Source: Candidatus Cloacimonadota bacterium (GTDB taxonomy: Bacteria > Cloacimonadota > Cloacimonadia > Cloacimonadales > Cloacimonadaceae). Taken from it: a stretch of DNA of 64,000 bases. How positions within the stretch are numbered: position 1 is the first letter of the stretch; every line of letters begins with the position of its first letter. Location of the stretch: assembly GCA_023228125.1 (NCBI GenBank), contig JALOBT010000003.1:1-64000 (forward strand), written 5' to 3'. The notes beneath the pieces were generated by a model. It did not search any database, had not been told where the DNA came from, and saw nothing but the letters and a program-made list of their open reading frames with translations. Made by a program: the position numbers and the translations under genes. Shown in pieces: positions 26,201 to 34,065 of the stretch.

Positions 26201-27382
26201 AAGCCAGGTCTGCAGGCCACTATCCCCGTGGTTGCCCCACCCAAGACTCTGTCCAATATTTCCTTAAAAGGTATTGATAGCCGCTATGCCACCATCCGCG
26301 GCCCCTTTGATGATATGAAGATCGAAGCGTATGTGACCGCCTCAAATCTGGATATACTCTTCCCTCCCGGAGCCGATAATCTGCTGAATCTCGTCATGTC
26401 TGTAAGAAGCACAGGCAAAAAGCCGGATCGTGACCCAGTGCCTTTGCCCTTCAATCTTAACATTGTGGTAACCATCGGCGAGAATGTGCGTTATGTAACC
26501 TATCCCACAAATTTCTATCTTGATCCAGGCGGCTTTTTGCACCTGGTTTATGATGGCAACCGCTTTATCGTGCAAGAGGCCAATATCACTTCAGAGCGCG
26601 GGAGCATTGATTTCTTTGGCACCGTCTTCCAGGTGGAAGAAATAGCAATCAACATGATAGACCAACAGGATATACTAAGCTTAAATGGTACCTTTTACAA
26701 GCGTACTCCAGATGGCAGCACCATCACTCTCAGCGTGAGCTCAAGCGCCGATTATGACAAGAGCTTTTTTGACCGTTTGCAGATTCGCATTCTCAGCGAT
26801 AACCCCTCAGATCAAAATATTGTGCAAGTGCTGTCACGCCTCAGATATGACCAGAGCAGGGATGAAATGTCTGACGATAAGAAACAAAATCTCTTGCAAG
26901 ACGAAGCACTGGATCTCATCGGAGGGAATCTGAATTCCTCTGTGCTCACTCCTTTCTTTTATCCTGTGGAAAATTGGATTCGCCGCACTCTAAAATTAGA
27001 TGGCTTCTCCATCAATGCCGGTTTTATCCAGAATATCTTTACCGAGTATTCTTCTGATCCCGAGCATCTGGCCGAACTTACTGATATAAATAACTTTGGC
27101 TCAGACATCGCCCAGTTTTCCTCAGCCATACTGCTGAATAACCTGTCTTTATCAATGAGTAAATACATCGGTTATCGCATGTTTGTGGATTACAAGCTGA
27201 CGCTGCAGGAAGCTACAGACCTTCAACAAAAGACCAAGATGCTGGTGTCTCACGAGACCAGTCTGCGCTTGGTCTTGCCAAAGCAGTATCGCGTGGGCTA
27301 TACCTTGGATTATTCCCCCAAAGACACAGGATTTACCCACGAGGTAATGTTGCAACGCTCGTTTAGATTCTGGGGATTCTAA
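23273..27382 (+). CDS. TamB-like translocation/assembly module protein (DUF490, AsmA-like)
   Basis: 1,369 residues. A single N-terminal membrane anchor (about 7-28, ILILVLLVINALYFIIWYPLG) is followed by a very long beta-rich periplasmic region, as in TamB and other bridge-like lipid-transfer proteins. The last ~350 residues show the DUF490 layout (ITSERGSIDFFGTVFQVEE, QNIVQVLSRLRY, KYIGYRMFVDYKL), ending in an aromatic RSFRFWGF. Such proteins span the periplasm and are implicated in outer membrane protein assembly and phospholipid transport. It is the last gene of the co-directional run that begins with tatD and starts 11 bases after lolD. Confidence 0.8.
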   Translation: MRRPKKFLILILVLLVINALYFIIWYPLGARDAVRNLLTDMVGKLAKSELSLGDLHISDRQILAQDISFATKDSLITIKGKSLRVRYNLYKLLFSGFKFDHVVSSIEILEPNIKINYVQKPKEDKPPKKHFVLPDLTPFFDHLTLEGGALSANVSIRLKIRQEGYLNIEENLKDIQIVISNGSQTDLKLNATTSLGGKVSVNGILDKGRIDLAEVDIESFNPLYIAHPDIDNFRTQVNLHASYSQPADSSEFRLAAQAQFSGTSALVLDQYPLNISLISLDADNQNARVIIQEATALNSILKAELKMQGFAQYLDFNGSSDAYRPQDLRFDGSTASFIVDLADIMPDLSGRVYADLDASGTFQDPLIDLNAESQALAYREWSFDDINLLAQYKDDIATLSTATLRWENQQVELFGTFQPRTMEFSTELSTNSIEGEEGLLTASGRITVDGVLLTPYPVLEANVYDLDLLLSGLSLQNVNAYARMSPVNGSLLFDTVIKSDNGLSVSAVGDILDRNILVDAEFGELDINELYAQKHVNMLLPIVSGQISAIMHNDEIWLKSKLNTALTGEYDFSADFDILGSFDLKTKQITATLASDKGQLAGQALDIDLSLDYRDNRLKVWYLKLEDFLNLSGSVNLANWQDMDFDLALTNLDWQRLTDYYPDLKLMVPEFSDLNLFAKFNRDQEQKLKAWINLQKVDLISIIPLDLNVYLDGDLDNIAISGDVKSGSNELLTLVGESSLKPEVQLSLQANMQNLKMQNIMMEPIGEGSFSGWAKVIIDSLMGKNPQIEYATDLVAKNLKIGDFKIDTAIVKAQQQSQALIIDSLYVKSQDMFEAHAKGALDYNATQNQFFEGNQTLDIEVTGELFPWLKKLTNYVLESSGSSDLKLSIGTSDYQFMVYSGEIDIRNGHVHLKDQVEPIRNIEIKGIFDDNRFVIQKGQFDMGNGSFYMNNIFDDDPSEHFVLAFIDLGYLRLMIEKPGLQATIPVVAPPKTLSNISLKGIDSRYATIRGPFDDMKIEAYVTASNLDILFPPGADNLLNLVMSVRSTGKKPDRDPVPLPFNLNIVVTIGENVRYVTYPTNFYLDPGGFLHLVYDGNRFIVQEANITSERGSIDFFGTVFQVEEIAINMIDQQDILSLNGTFYKRTPDGSTITLSVSSSADYDKSFFDRLQIRILSDNPSDQNIVQVLSRLRYDQSRDEMSDDKKQNLLQDEALDLIGGNLNSSVLTPFFYPVENWIRRTLKLDGFSINAGFIQNIFTEYSSDPEHLAELTDINNFGSDIAQFSSAILLNNLSLSMSKYIGYRMFVDYKLTLQEATDLQQKTKMLVSHETSLRLVLPKQYRVGYTLDYSPKDTGFTHEVMLQRSFRFWGF

Positions 27383-27409
27383 CAGGGGCTGGGCTGCTGC
27401 CTAAAGAGC

Positions 27410-28750
27410 TCAAAAGGTGAATTTTACGCCCAAAGCAAATGAGCGTTGGGTATCCTTCCACCACTTGATCTCGCCTTCTTTATCCTTATACTTTTCCGAA
27501 TACTTGGCAATAAAGAACCAACGGCGTTTTTCGTTCAAACTCATGGTTACACCAGTAGAAAGCCGGGCTTTGGGAACCGCAATTTTGCCCAGACTGAGTT
27601 TTTCCACAGAGGTCTTACTATAGGAGAACGATACATTTTCCAGGCGTTTGTAGCGAGTATCCACTTTGAGGTCGAACCACAATGACTTTCCATCTTTCAA
27701 CTCATCACCATACATGTTTTGCCAGGCGATCATGGTCTTTATCCTTTGGGCGATGGTGGCCTGAACCTTGCCATAAAAGCCGTAAGAAGCCTTCTGGCTT
27801 TGCAAGGCTTCCTGTTTTGAGATAATATATGGCGTGCCATCGGCAAGCGTATCCTGGATGGCTCGCTCTTCTTCATAGAAATGATCAAAGAAGCCTGGAG
27901 TGAATTTGTCGCCGTGCCGACGGTATTCCAGATTGACTTTCACCACATCAAAATCAAAATACACGCCAGGCAGGATGTAGCCTGTACCGCCATCTATCAT
28001 CTGGGCAATTTCTGTATAAACCCCGTATTCCAATTTGTCGTTTTTCACGATGGGCTGAGTATAATCTAATCCCCAAAACAGCACATTATCCTTTTTACCA
28101 GGTTTTAACTCCGTATATAGGCTGTCTGGCAGAATGTAGCTCAGATTTGAATACTGATCACGGTCTGTGTATAGTGAAAATCCCAAGATTCCCTGATCTA
28201 CATATTTCAAAGTGGAATCTGGCAAAGGGTGAACGTGCGTGCTAAAGGCCACGATCTGGTTTTTCTTCATATCTGAACTAAAGAGCTCGAAACTCGGCTG
28301 CAGAAAAGTGTTCAGCCTGCCACCGAGCAAAATCCCATGGTGCCTCAGATCCGGGTAAAAGTGCATATTTGAGTAGTTTAACATTACCAGCCCATTGCCA
28401 ATAGAATAATTCGGGAACCCACCTAAGTGAAAGAATACCGGGTCGGTGTTCTCGGCATAACGGAAGTAATAGAACTTATCTAAAATATCACCGATATTAT
28501 CCCAGTCGCTATTTTTCAAATGATAATCCCGATCAAAGAGAAAATCAAGGTCAAGACCCACACCAAACTTCTTGTACTTAAATTCTTGAATCAAACGCAA
28601 TTGATAGAATTTTACCGAATCAATTTCCACCTTGCCTACCAAGCTGGAAACACTGTAATTCGTGTTTGTTTTCACATTGAAAGGCATATCCTGAGCCGCC
28701 AGCAGCAGAGGAAGAGCCGCAAGAACAAAGTATAGTAATCCTCGTTTCAT
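27410..28750 (-). CDS. Outer-membrane protein, predicted beta-barrel, function unknown
   Basis: 446 residues with a signal peptide (MKRGLLYFVLAALPLLLAAQ). The mature part is a series of amphipathic beta strands rich in Tyr/Phe (KFGVGLDLDFLF, VKVNLEYRRHG, RRWFFIAKYSEKY), and the last strand ends in Phe (SFALGVKFTF), the usual signature for recognition by the barrel assembly machinery. It converges on the tamB-like gene with only 27 bases between. A TTGACA -35 element is present upstream (minus strand, 28804-28799), with a weak -10. No specific family was recognised. Confidence 0.7.
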   Translation of the reverse strand: MKRGLLYFVLAALPLLLAAQDMPFNVKTNTNYSVSSLVGKVEIDSVKFYQLRLIQEFKYKKFGVGLDLDFLFDRDYHLKNSDWDNIGDILDKFYYFRYAENTDPVFFHLGGFPNYSIGNGLVMLNYSNMHFYPDLRHHGILLGGRLNTFLQPSFELFSSDMKKNQIVAFSTHVHPLPDSTLKYVDQGILGFSLYTDRDQYSNLSYILPDSLYTELKPGKKDNVLFWGLDYTQPIVKNDKLEYGVYTEIAQMIDGGTGYILPGVYFDFDVVKVNLEYRRHGDKFTPGFFDHFYEEERAIQDTLADGTPYIISKQEALQSQKASYGFYGKVQATIAQRIKTMIAWQNMYGDELKDGKSLWFDLKVDTRYKRLENVSFSYSKTSVEKLSLGKIAVPKARLSTGVTMSLNEKRRWFFIAKYSEKYKDKEGEIKWWKDTQRSFALGVKFTF

Positions 28751-28962
28751 CTCAACATCCTAAAACTCTTTTTTCTACATTTGATACAGAACTATAATTG
28801 TCAAGCACAAAGTTAGTTGCATGGTGCTAAATCTATGAGAGACTGTTCAATTCCTCTCCCCAAGTCCTGCCTATGTGGGTTGTAGGGGTTTTGGGCGAAA
28901 ACCCAAGTCCTGCATATGAATGATGATGATGATAGAATACAGATCGGGCGGATCGTGTGAGT

Positions 28963-29030
28963 CTTGGAGTTCAAAGTGCCTAAGATAAATATCTATTTAC
29001 CATAAGCTTAGCGGCACTTTGGACTTCAAG
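28963..29030. repeat. Hairpin with 18-base arms inside repeat copy A
   Basis: The left arm 28963-28980 (CTTGGAGTTCAAAGTGCC) and right arm 29013-29030 (GGCACTTTGGACTTCAAG) pair with two mismatches around a 32-base loop. The loop is almost identical (about 30 of 32) to the reverse complement of the loop at 59098-59129, so arms and loop are both conserved. Confidence 0.75.
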
Positions 29031-29113
29031 CGGCAAAGAGAGCCTTTTCATCCCCCGGATAAACCAGCATTCTTGGGTTCTCCTTACTCATTCCAGCCAC
29101 TTGATCACATGTC

Positions 29114-29164
29114 TATCTACCCTTAATCAAGCGTTAACTATTAACGCTTGATTAACGGTAGATA
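29114..29164. repeat. Long palindrome in repeat copy A (24-base arms, 3-base loop)
   Basis: Arms 29114-29137 and 29141-29164 are complementary with one mismatch around the loop CTA. The core is TTAATCAAGCGTTAA and its complement. The flanks GATCACATGTC and GACATGATC extend the pairing imperfectly. It would form a long cruciform or RNA hairpin; no U-run follows. Confidence 0.8.
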
Positions 29165-29220
29165 AAGACATGATCGACGCCTTGGAAAGAGGGAGAAAGG
29201 ATCAAATACATATAGGATTT

Positions 29221-29280
29221 GCTATCTAACGCCACTATCCACCACTATCTAACGCCACTATCTAACGCCAATCTAACGAC
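29221..29280 (+). repeat. Short tandem repeat (CTATCTAACGCCA units)
   Basis: Three to four imperfect copies of about 13 bases around TATCTAACGCC. The matching place in copy B has a single ATTTAACGAC-like unit, so this is a local expansion. It is not a CRISPR array: units are too short and there are no spacers. Confidence 0.6.
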
Positions 29281-29430
29281 CCAGGAACATTCATTTTTAC
29301 TTCGATGTCATCATCATCCCTGTTCACGTAAACATCCTGGAAATCGCTTTCTTTTTTACTCAATTTGACAGCTCAAAATACTATAATCTGGGCAAAAAAA
29401 AGCACAGAGAGGATATTTTGTAAAAGATAA

Positions 29431-29637
29431 GATCATATATTATTAACTATAATTATTGTTCATTTTAGGGCATCTCACAAGCTCGTATTTGAACGCATAA
29501 TACTGGACGAGGAAAATGCTGTGTTTTGCATGATAAACTGTCCAAAGGCACCATGTCAATTCTGGATGCCTGAGCCAGTCTTTGCCCGAATCACTAAGCA
29601 GATTATCGAGCTGGTTGGATTGCACAAAAAAGGCTAA
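29431..29637 (+). pseudogene. Reading-frame remnant shared by both intergenic repeat loci
   Basis: An open stretch of 68 codons with no usable start codon. It contains HKLVFERIILDEENAVFCM and CQFWMPEPVFARI and ends HKKG. The minus strand near 58246-58370 encodes a clearly related segment (HKLVFERIILEDINAVFCM, then PCQF). Conservation at the amino-acid level in two diverged copies suggests descent from a real protein-coding gene. I do not recognise the family. Confidence 0.5.
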
Positions 29638-29660
29638 GCTCGTGGATAAAGCTTAGCCTT
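29626..29660 (-). terminator. Rho-independent terminator of htpG
   Basis: Read on the minus strand, AAGGCTAAGCT (29660-29650) pairs perfectly with AGCTTAGCCTT (29640-29630) around a 9-base loop, and the transcript continues with TTTTTT. This is a textbook terminator, 17 bases after the htpG stop. Confidence 0.9.
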
Positions 29661-29676
29661 AACTTGATATATCTAT

Positions 29677-31686
29677 TTATATGTAGGATAGCACCTTGTT
29701 AGCTTTCTGGATGAAGCCTTTTAGCTCTTCTCCGCTGAAGGGTTTTTGCTCCAAAAGCGAGAGGTCATGGATGTAAGCGCAGAGGGTATCTACCTGCTCT
29801 TTTTTGCCGTCTTTATCCAGCTTCAGGATCTTTTGGATCACTTCGTTTTCGGTATTGACCACCAGAGAGTGGTTTTTCAGCATATCGCCGGCTCCGCCCA
29901 TGCGGGAAACCATGTCCATATCATGCCAGCGGCGCATAAATTCGCTGAAGACGATGATGCCGGGAATCTCTTTGGTTTTGAGGTTTTTCACTTCCACTTT
30001 GAGCTCGGTGTAGGCTTGATTTTGCAGCTCTTCCATAGCTTTTGCTCCCAGCTTTTCTACTGTCTCTGCAGGCAGCTCCAGCAGGTTGATCAGGGTCTGT
30101 TCATCCTGTTGGATTTGATAATTGCTGAGCAGGGTGGCGGCTTCAGGATATTTCTTGAAGAAGTCCTTGAGGCTGTCTTTGCTGAAAGAAGCTTCCACCT
30201 TTTGCCCCAGGGCCTTGTAAAACAGTTTCTTAAGATGCTCGCGGTCGGCATCCGATATACTGCTGCCTTCCTGATTTACCAAGAGCTCGTTCACTTCACT
30301 ATCCACGCGGATAAATTCCACTTTCTCCAGCTTGCCTTCCAGCCTCTGATACAGGTGAATATCCAGCGGGGAGGTCTGATAGATCACTTCCAGGCCCTGC
30401 TCTTTCATCAGATTCAAATAGCTCACCTGGGTATCTTCGCTGGCAGCGTACCAGATTTTGGTGCTGTCATCTTTGGAGTTTGCCGCATTGCGCAATTTGT
30501 ATTCCTCCACCGTGAGGTAGTCTCCACTGGCAGATTTGAAAATAGCGATATCCTTCATGGCTTCAAAGAAATCGTCTTCCTTGAGCATGCCAAACTTGAT
30601 GAAGGTATTGATGTCTTTCCAGTATTCCTCATACTTCCCCCGGTCTTCTTTGAAGGTTGCCTGGAAATGGTCTGCCACCTTTTTGATGATGTATTTGGAG
30701 ATTTTCTGCACCTGGGCGTCATTTTGCAAAAAGCTGCGGGAGACGTTGAGCGGGATATCCGGAATGTCTATGCCGCCTTTGAGGAGCAGGAGGAATTCCG
30801 GGATGAGGTCTTCCAGATTGTCTGCCACAAAGACGTTGTTACAGAAGAGCTTGACCTCGCCTTTGAACATTTCGGGTTCGTTGCGCAGTTTAGGGAAATA
30901 CAGGATTCCTTTGAGCTTGAAGGGGAAATCCACATTGAGGTGAATCCAGAAAACAGGCTCCTGGTAATCATGAAAGACCTGTTTGTAAAATTCGATATAC
31001 TCTTCTTTCTTGACTTCGGAAGGAACGCGGTTCCACAGTGCTTCCAATTGGTTGATCTGCTTGCCATCAAACATGATCGGATAGGGCATGAAGTTGCAGT
31101 AACGCTCCAGGATCTCTTTGATCTTATCATCCTGGGCATAATCCTTGGAATCTTCATTAAAGAACAGCGTGATAGTGGTTCCTACTTCCTTGCGCTTGCC
31201 TTCTGCCATGGTGTATGAGGTGCTGCCATCACACTCCCAAAAAGCCGGCTTGCTGCCTTCTTCGATGGAGAGAGAATCTATGGTGACCTTGTCTGAGACC
31301 ATGAAAGAGGAATAAAAGCCCAGGCCAAAGTGCCCAATGATATTGCTCTGCACGTCTTTGAATTTGTTCACAAAGTCCTCGGCACCGGAGAAGGCTATCT
31401 GATTGATGTATTTCTTGATTTCCTCGGCAGTCATGCCGATTCCTGTATCTATTATCTCTAAAGTCTTCTTAGATTTATCCAGCTTGATCTCGATCTTCAT
31501 GTCTTCTGGTTTGAATTCAGCGTCTGCATATTTACGCTTTGAGATAGCATCCACAGCGTTTGAGACGAGTTCTCTCAGGAAGATGTCATGCTGGGAATAG
31601 AGCCATTTCTTGATGATGGGGAAGATATTCTCAGTATGGATACTGAGTGCCCCGGTTTCTTTTTTCTTTTGAGTAGCCATGCTCAT
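29677..31686 (-). CDS. htpG: Chaperone protein HtpG (Hsp90)
   Basis: 669 residues. The GHKL ATPase domain is complete: ELVSNAVDAI, IDTGIGMT, and GHFGLGFYSSFMVSD. The middle domain carries LNVSRSFLQND, and a C-terminal dimerisation region follows. It starts after AAAAAAGGAG with ATGAGCATGGC. The promoter and operator region upstream contains HrcA/CIRCE-like sites, so unlike in many bacteria it appears to share the HrcA regulon with groEL and hrcA-grpE-dnaK. A long antisense open frame (29746-31218) is a shadow of its codon bias. Confidence 0.96.
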   Translation of the reverse strand: MSMATQKKKETGALSIHTENIFPIIKKWLYSQHDIFLRELVSNAVDAISKRKYADAEFKPEDMKIEIKLDKSKKTLEIIDTGIGMTAEEIKKYINQIAFSGAEDFVNKFKDVQSNIIGHFGLGFYSSFMVSDKVTIDSLSIEEGSKPAFWECDGSTSYTMAEGKRKEVGTTITLFFNEDSKDYAQDDKIKEILERYCNFMPYPIMFDGKQINQLEALWNRVPSEVKKEEYIEFYKQVFHDYQEPVFWIHLNVDFPFKLKGILYFPKLRNEPEMFKGEVKLFCNNVFVADNLEDLIPEFLLLLKGGIDIPDIPLNVSRSFLQNDAQVQKISKYIIKKVADHFQATFKEDRGKYEEYWKDINTFIKFGMLKEDDFFEAMKDIAIFKSASGDYLTVEEYKLRNAANSKDDSTKIWYAASEDTQVSYLNLMKEQGLEVIYQTSPLDIHLYQRLEGKLEKVEFIRVDSEVNELLVNQEGSSISDADREHLKKLFYKALGQKVEASFSKDSLKDFFKKYPEAATLLSNYQIQQDEQTLINLLELPAETVEKLGAKAMEELQNQAYTELKVEVKNLKTKEIPGIIVFSEFMRRWHDMDMVSRMGGAGDMLKNHSLVVNTENEVIQKILKLDKDGKKEQVDTLCAYIHDLSLLEQKPFSGEELKGFIQKANKVLSYI

Positions 31687-31719
31687 AAACTCCTTTTTTG
31701 TAATGTGTTTCTGAGCGAT

Positions 31720-31747
31720 AAGATAGTCAGGACTGCTAAACTGTCAA
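31720..31747 (-). promoter_or_regulatory. htpG promoter with an embedded operator half-site
   Basis: Minus strand: TTGACA (31747-31742), 16-base spacer, TATCTT (31725-31720). The spacer contains TTAGCAGTC (31739-31731), the same half-site as in the CIRCE-type operators. A repressor bound there would directly block RNA polymerase. Confidence 0.65.
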
Positions 31748-31754
31748 GAAGTAT

Positions 31755-31781
31755 TTAGCAGTCTATGTGATGGTCTGCTTA
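31755..31781 (-). promoter_or_regulatory. CIRCE-type operator upstream of htpG
   Basis: In gene direction: TAAGCAGAC, 9-base spacer, GACTGCTAA, the exact 27-base CIRCE geometry. The right arm is identical to the right arms at hrcA and groEL. It lies 7 bases upstream of the -35 element rather than downstream of the -10. Confidence 0.6.
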
Positions 31782-31852
31782 TTTGTCTGCGGGAACGGCT
31801 GATATACCGGTAGCAAATACCTGTATTACAGCTTCTTATCCAGATTGAGAGA

Positions 31853-32527
31853 TTAGCCTTGCATATTGGATTTCAAAAAGAAGATGCGCGCGGCCTTGAC
31901 GATTATCTCCATGTAATCCAAAGCTTCATCAAGCTCCTCAGCAAAAGTAAGCAGGCCGTGTCCCATCCAGATCAAGGCTTTTTGATCCGTCAAAGCTTTC
32001 TCGCTGCTCTGGCAGAGCTGCAAGGAACCGGGTGGTCTATGGGGACAGATGGCAATCCCTTCCGGTAAATAAAGAGGCAGCTCCGGCAAGATAGATCTCA
32101 TCATCTGGTTAAACTCTTGCGGCTGCTGCATGATGGGCAGGGACGATAAAGCAATGATCTCGGCGGGATGGGTGTGCAAAATCACAGAAAAACGTGCGTT
32201 GGCCATCTGCAAGCTGCGATGACTGATCCATTCACTGGTGGGTTTGGCTGCTTCAGGGAAGAAAATATCTTGTTCTGCACTGCAGTTTACCAAAAGCAGA
32301 TTGTCACAGGGCCGGATGGCGGTCTGTCGATAGCGGCTGCCCGTGCGAGAAACGATGAACCATTTATCTTTAGTAGGAATATGCTTACTCACGATATTGT
32401 TTACATCAATGCTGAGATTACCGGCATTGGCCTCAGCCCAGCCATAAGCGTGGATTTGGGCAGCTACTTCTGCGATATTCTCCAGCAGAGCTTGATAGTC
32501 AGGATGCTTTAAAGAGGTGATATCCAT
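31853..32527 (-). CDS. Class II aldolase/adducin-family protein, RhaD-like
   Basis: 224 residues. The family pattern is clear: GWAEANAGNLSID (phosphate-binding), a TGSRYR segment, EWISHRSL, the metal-binding HTHPAEIIAL, and a further zinc-ligand histidine in WMGHGLL. The GWAEANAGNLS and length are closest to L-rhamnulose-1-phosphate aldolase, but no rhamnose genes are nearby, so the sugar-phosphate substrate is open. The ATG overlaps the stop of the upstream synthetase gene (TGATG), giving a coupled two-gene unit. Confidence 0.75.
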   Translation of the reverse strand: MDITSLKHPDYQALLENIAEVAAQIHAYGWAEANAGNLSIDVNNIVSKHIPTKDKWFIVSRTGSRYRQTAIRPCDNLLLVNCSAEQDIFFPEAAKPTSEWISHRSLQMANARFSVILHTHPAEIIALSSLPIMQQPQEFNQMMRSILPELPLYLPEGIAICPHRPPGSLQLCQSSEKALTDQKALIWMGHGLLTFAEELDEALDYMEIIVKAARIFFLKSNMQG

Positions 32528-34056
32528 CAGCGTTTCTTATGTCCTTGTTCGCGAACTATCTTTTCTACCTCGCGGAAATTGACTTTTCCAGAGGCCATCA
32601 TGGGGATGTCTTCGATCACGATAAACTGCTTGGGAATGGCGATCGCAGGCAGCTCTTTTTTGAGCTGCTTGAGCACTTTATGCATGTCAAAGTCTCCATT
32701 AGCCACAGCGGCCACCACATCAGCTCCTTTGGTAGGATGGGGAACATCGACCACGCAACAGATTACATCATCTGGCAAAAGATCGCTGAGATGCTCTTCC
32801 ACATTCACCAGGGATACCATCTCTCCGCCTACTTTCACAAAGCGTTTGAGACGTCCTTTGTGATGGATATAGCCGTCGTCATCGATCAGGCCGATATCAC
32901 CGGTATCATACCAGCCATTCCGGATGCGCAGCGAGGTTTCTTCCAAATCGTAGAGATAGCCTTCCATCACCAGATCTCCTTTCACCAGGATCTTTCCTTC
33001 CTGATTGGGGCCGAGGATCTTATCCGTATGAACATCGAGGATGCGCACCTGGGTATTAGGTATGGGCAGCCCGACTGAGCCGTGTTTGTGGGCTCCGGGA
33101 ATACAGGCCGAGATCACCGGGCTGGTTTCGGTGGTTCCATAGCCTTCCAAAAGGGTGATATTATGTTTATTCTGAAATCCTTCATAGATCTTATCTGGAA
33201 GCCGGTCTGCTCCGGCAATAGCGATCTTCACAGAGGCAAAATCTCCCGGGGTGGACTTTTGCAGATAGCCATAGAAAAAGGCTGGAGTGGCGGCGATAAA
33301 GGTAACCTTGTAATCCCTGATATAATCGCATACTGTGCGATATTCCAGGGGATTGGCATAGGTCACCATACTGGCTCCGATCAAAGCTGGCAGCCAGAAA
33401 TCCACCGTGAGTCCAAAGACATGAAACATCGGCAAGATCGAGGCAAAGACATCGTTTTCATCCAAAGTGATCATTTTGGGGAAGGCATTTACGTTGTGCA
33501 AAATATTGCGATGTGAAAGCTGCACTGCTTTGGGTTCTTTTTCACTGCCGCTGGTAAATAGAATCACCGAGATCTCAGATAGCTCGCCATGATGCACCAG
33601 GCTTTTCAGCAAGGAAAAGGGCAGCTTGGAGGTCAGAGCCGCTTTGAGCTTTGTGATCAGGTTCACACCCGCTAAGATATCCTCCACAAAGATCATGTGA
33701 TCTATGGGCTCAAGTCCCAGTTTTGCCAAGAGCTTTTTGCTGGTGATGATGGTCTTAAATTGGCATTTATCCCGGGCATAACGGCAATTCTCTATGGCCA
33801 TAGTGGCGTAATTTATCATTACAGGAACTTTACCATTCATTAAGGTACCCAGGATGGTGAGCATAGCGCCCACGCCTGTGGGCAGCAGGATGCCGATGTA
33901 TCTGTCTTTGATTTTGCCAATATGTCCACTCAGGATCAGGCTGGCTATCAGCATTTTGTCATAGGTATAATCTGAGCCGGTGGATTTATCATAAACTGCT
34001 ATGCGCTGCGGGAAGCGCTTTGCAATCTCTATAAAACGTTGGTGTAATTGTAGCAT
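32527..34056 (-). CDS. AMP-dependent acyl-CoA/acyl-ACP synthetase (Aas-like)
   Basis: About 509 residues. An in-frame ATG six bases upstream (34062) abuts the AAGGA ribosome-binding site, so the ATG at 34056 is preferred. ANL-superfamily motifs: A3 VILFTSGSEKEPKAV, A5 LLEGYGTTETSPVIS, A7 GWYDTGDIG, A8 GRLKRFVKVGGEMVSL and a C-terminal GKVNFRE Lys region. These residues activate a carboxylic acid with ATP to acyl-AMP and then to a thioester. The closest layout is the synthetase half of Aas (acyl-ACP synthetase used in phospholipid repair). It sits 3 bases after a four-gene membrane cassette. Confidence 0.8.
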   Translation of the reverse strand: MLQLHQRFIEIAKRFPQRIAVYDKSTGSDYTYDKMLIASLILSGHIGKIKDRYIGILLPTGVGAMLTILGTLMNGKVPVMINYATMAIENCRYARDKCQFKTIITSKKLLAKLGLEPIDHMIFVEDILAGVNLITKLKAALTSKLPFSLLKSLVHHGELSEISVILFTSGSEKEPKAVQLSHRNILHNVNAFPKMITLDENDVFASILPMFHVFGLTVDFWLPALIGASMVTYANPLEYRTVCDYIRDYKVTFIAATPAFFYGYLQKSTPGDFASVKIAIAGADRLPDKIYEGFQNKHNITLLEGYGTTETSPVISACIPGAHKHGSVGLPIPNTQVRILDVHTDKILGPNQEGKILVKGDLVMEGYLYDLEETSLRIRNGWYDTGDIGLIDDDGYIHHKGRLKRFVKVGGEMVSLVNVEEHLSDLLPDDVICCVVDVPHPTKGADVVAAVANGDFDMHKVLKQLKKELPAIAIPKQFIVIEDIPMMASGKVNFREVEKIVREQGHKKR

Positions 34057-34065
34057 ATTCATTCC

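Larger units (their letters stand above)
28839..29314 (+). repeat. Structured intergenic repeat, copy A (inverted partner of 58819-59420)
   Basis: Reading the plus strand here matches the reverse complement of 58819-59420 in blocks from one end to the other: a shared end GAGACTGTTCAATTCC, a GGGGTTTTGGGCGAAAACCC block, the hairpin at 28963-29030, a conserved block containing ATAAACCAGCATTCT, the large palindrome at 29114-29164, and the other end CAGGAACATTCA. Relative to copy B it lacks about 100 bases near its left end and has its own short tandem repeat at 29221-29280. Confidence 0.85.
28751..29676. other. 926-base intergenic region with inverted-repeat copy A
   Basis: No intact gene. It contains repeat copy A (28839-29314), two hairpins within it, a short reading-frame remnant (29431-29637) and the htpG terminator (29626-29660), each listed separately. 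29315-29430 shows nothing else recognisable. Confidence 0.7.

Noticed and set aside
28963..29030. Integron attC-like site
   Set aside because: Arms of about 18 bases and a 32-base loop recall attC, but the R'/R'' core (GTTRRRY / RYYYAAC) is missing and no integrase is present.
29221..29280. Possible CRISPR-like array
   Set aside because: Units are about 13 bases and directly abutting, with no spacers and no cas genes.
29746..31218. Long (490-codon) open frame antisense to htpG
   Set aside because: It is the complement of a highly conserved chaperone gene; no ribosome-binding site and no protein family features. It arises from codon bias.
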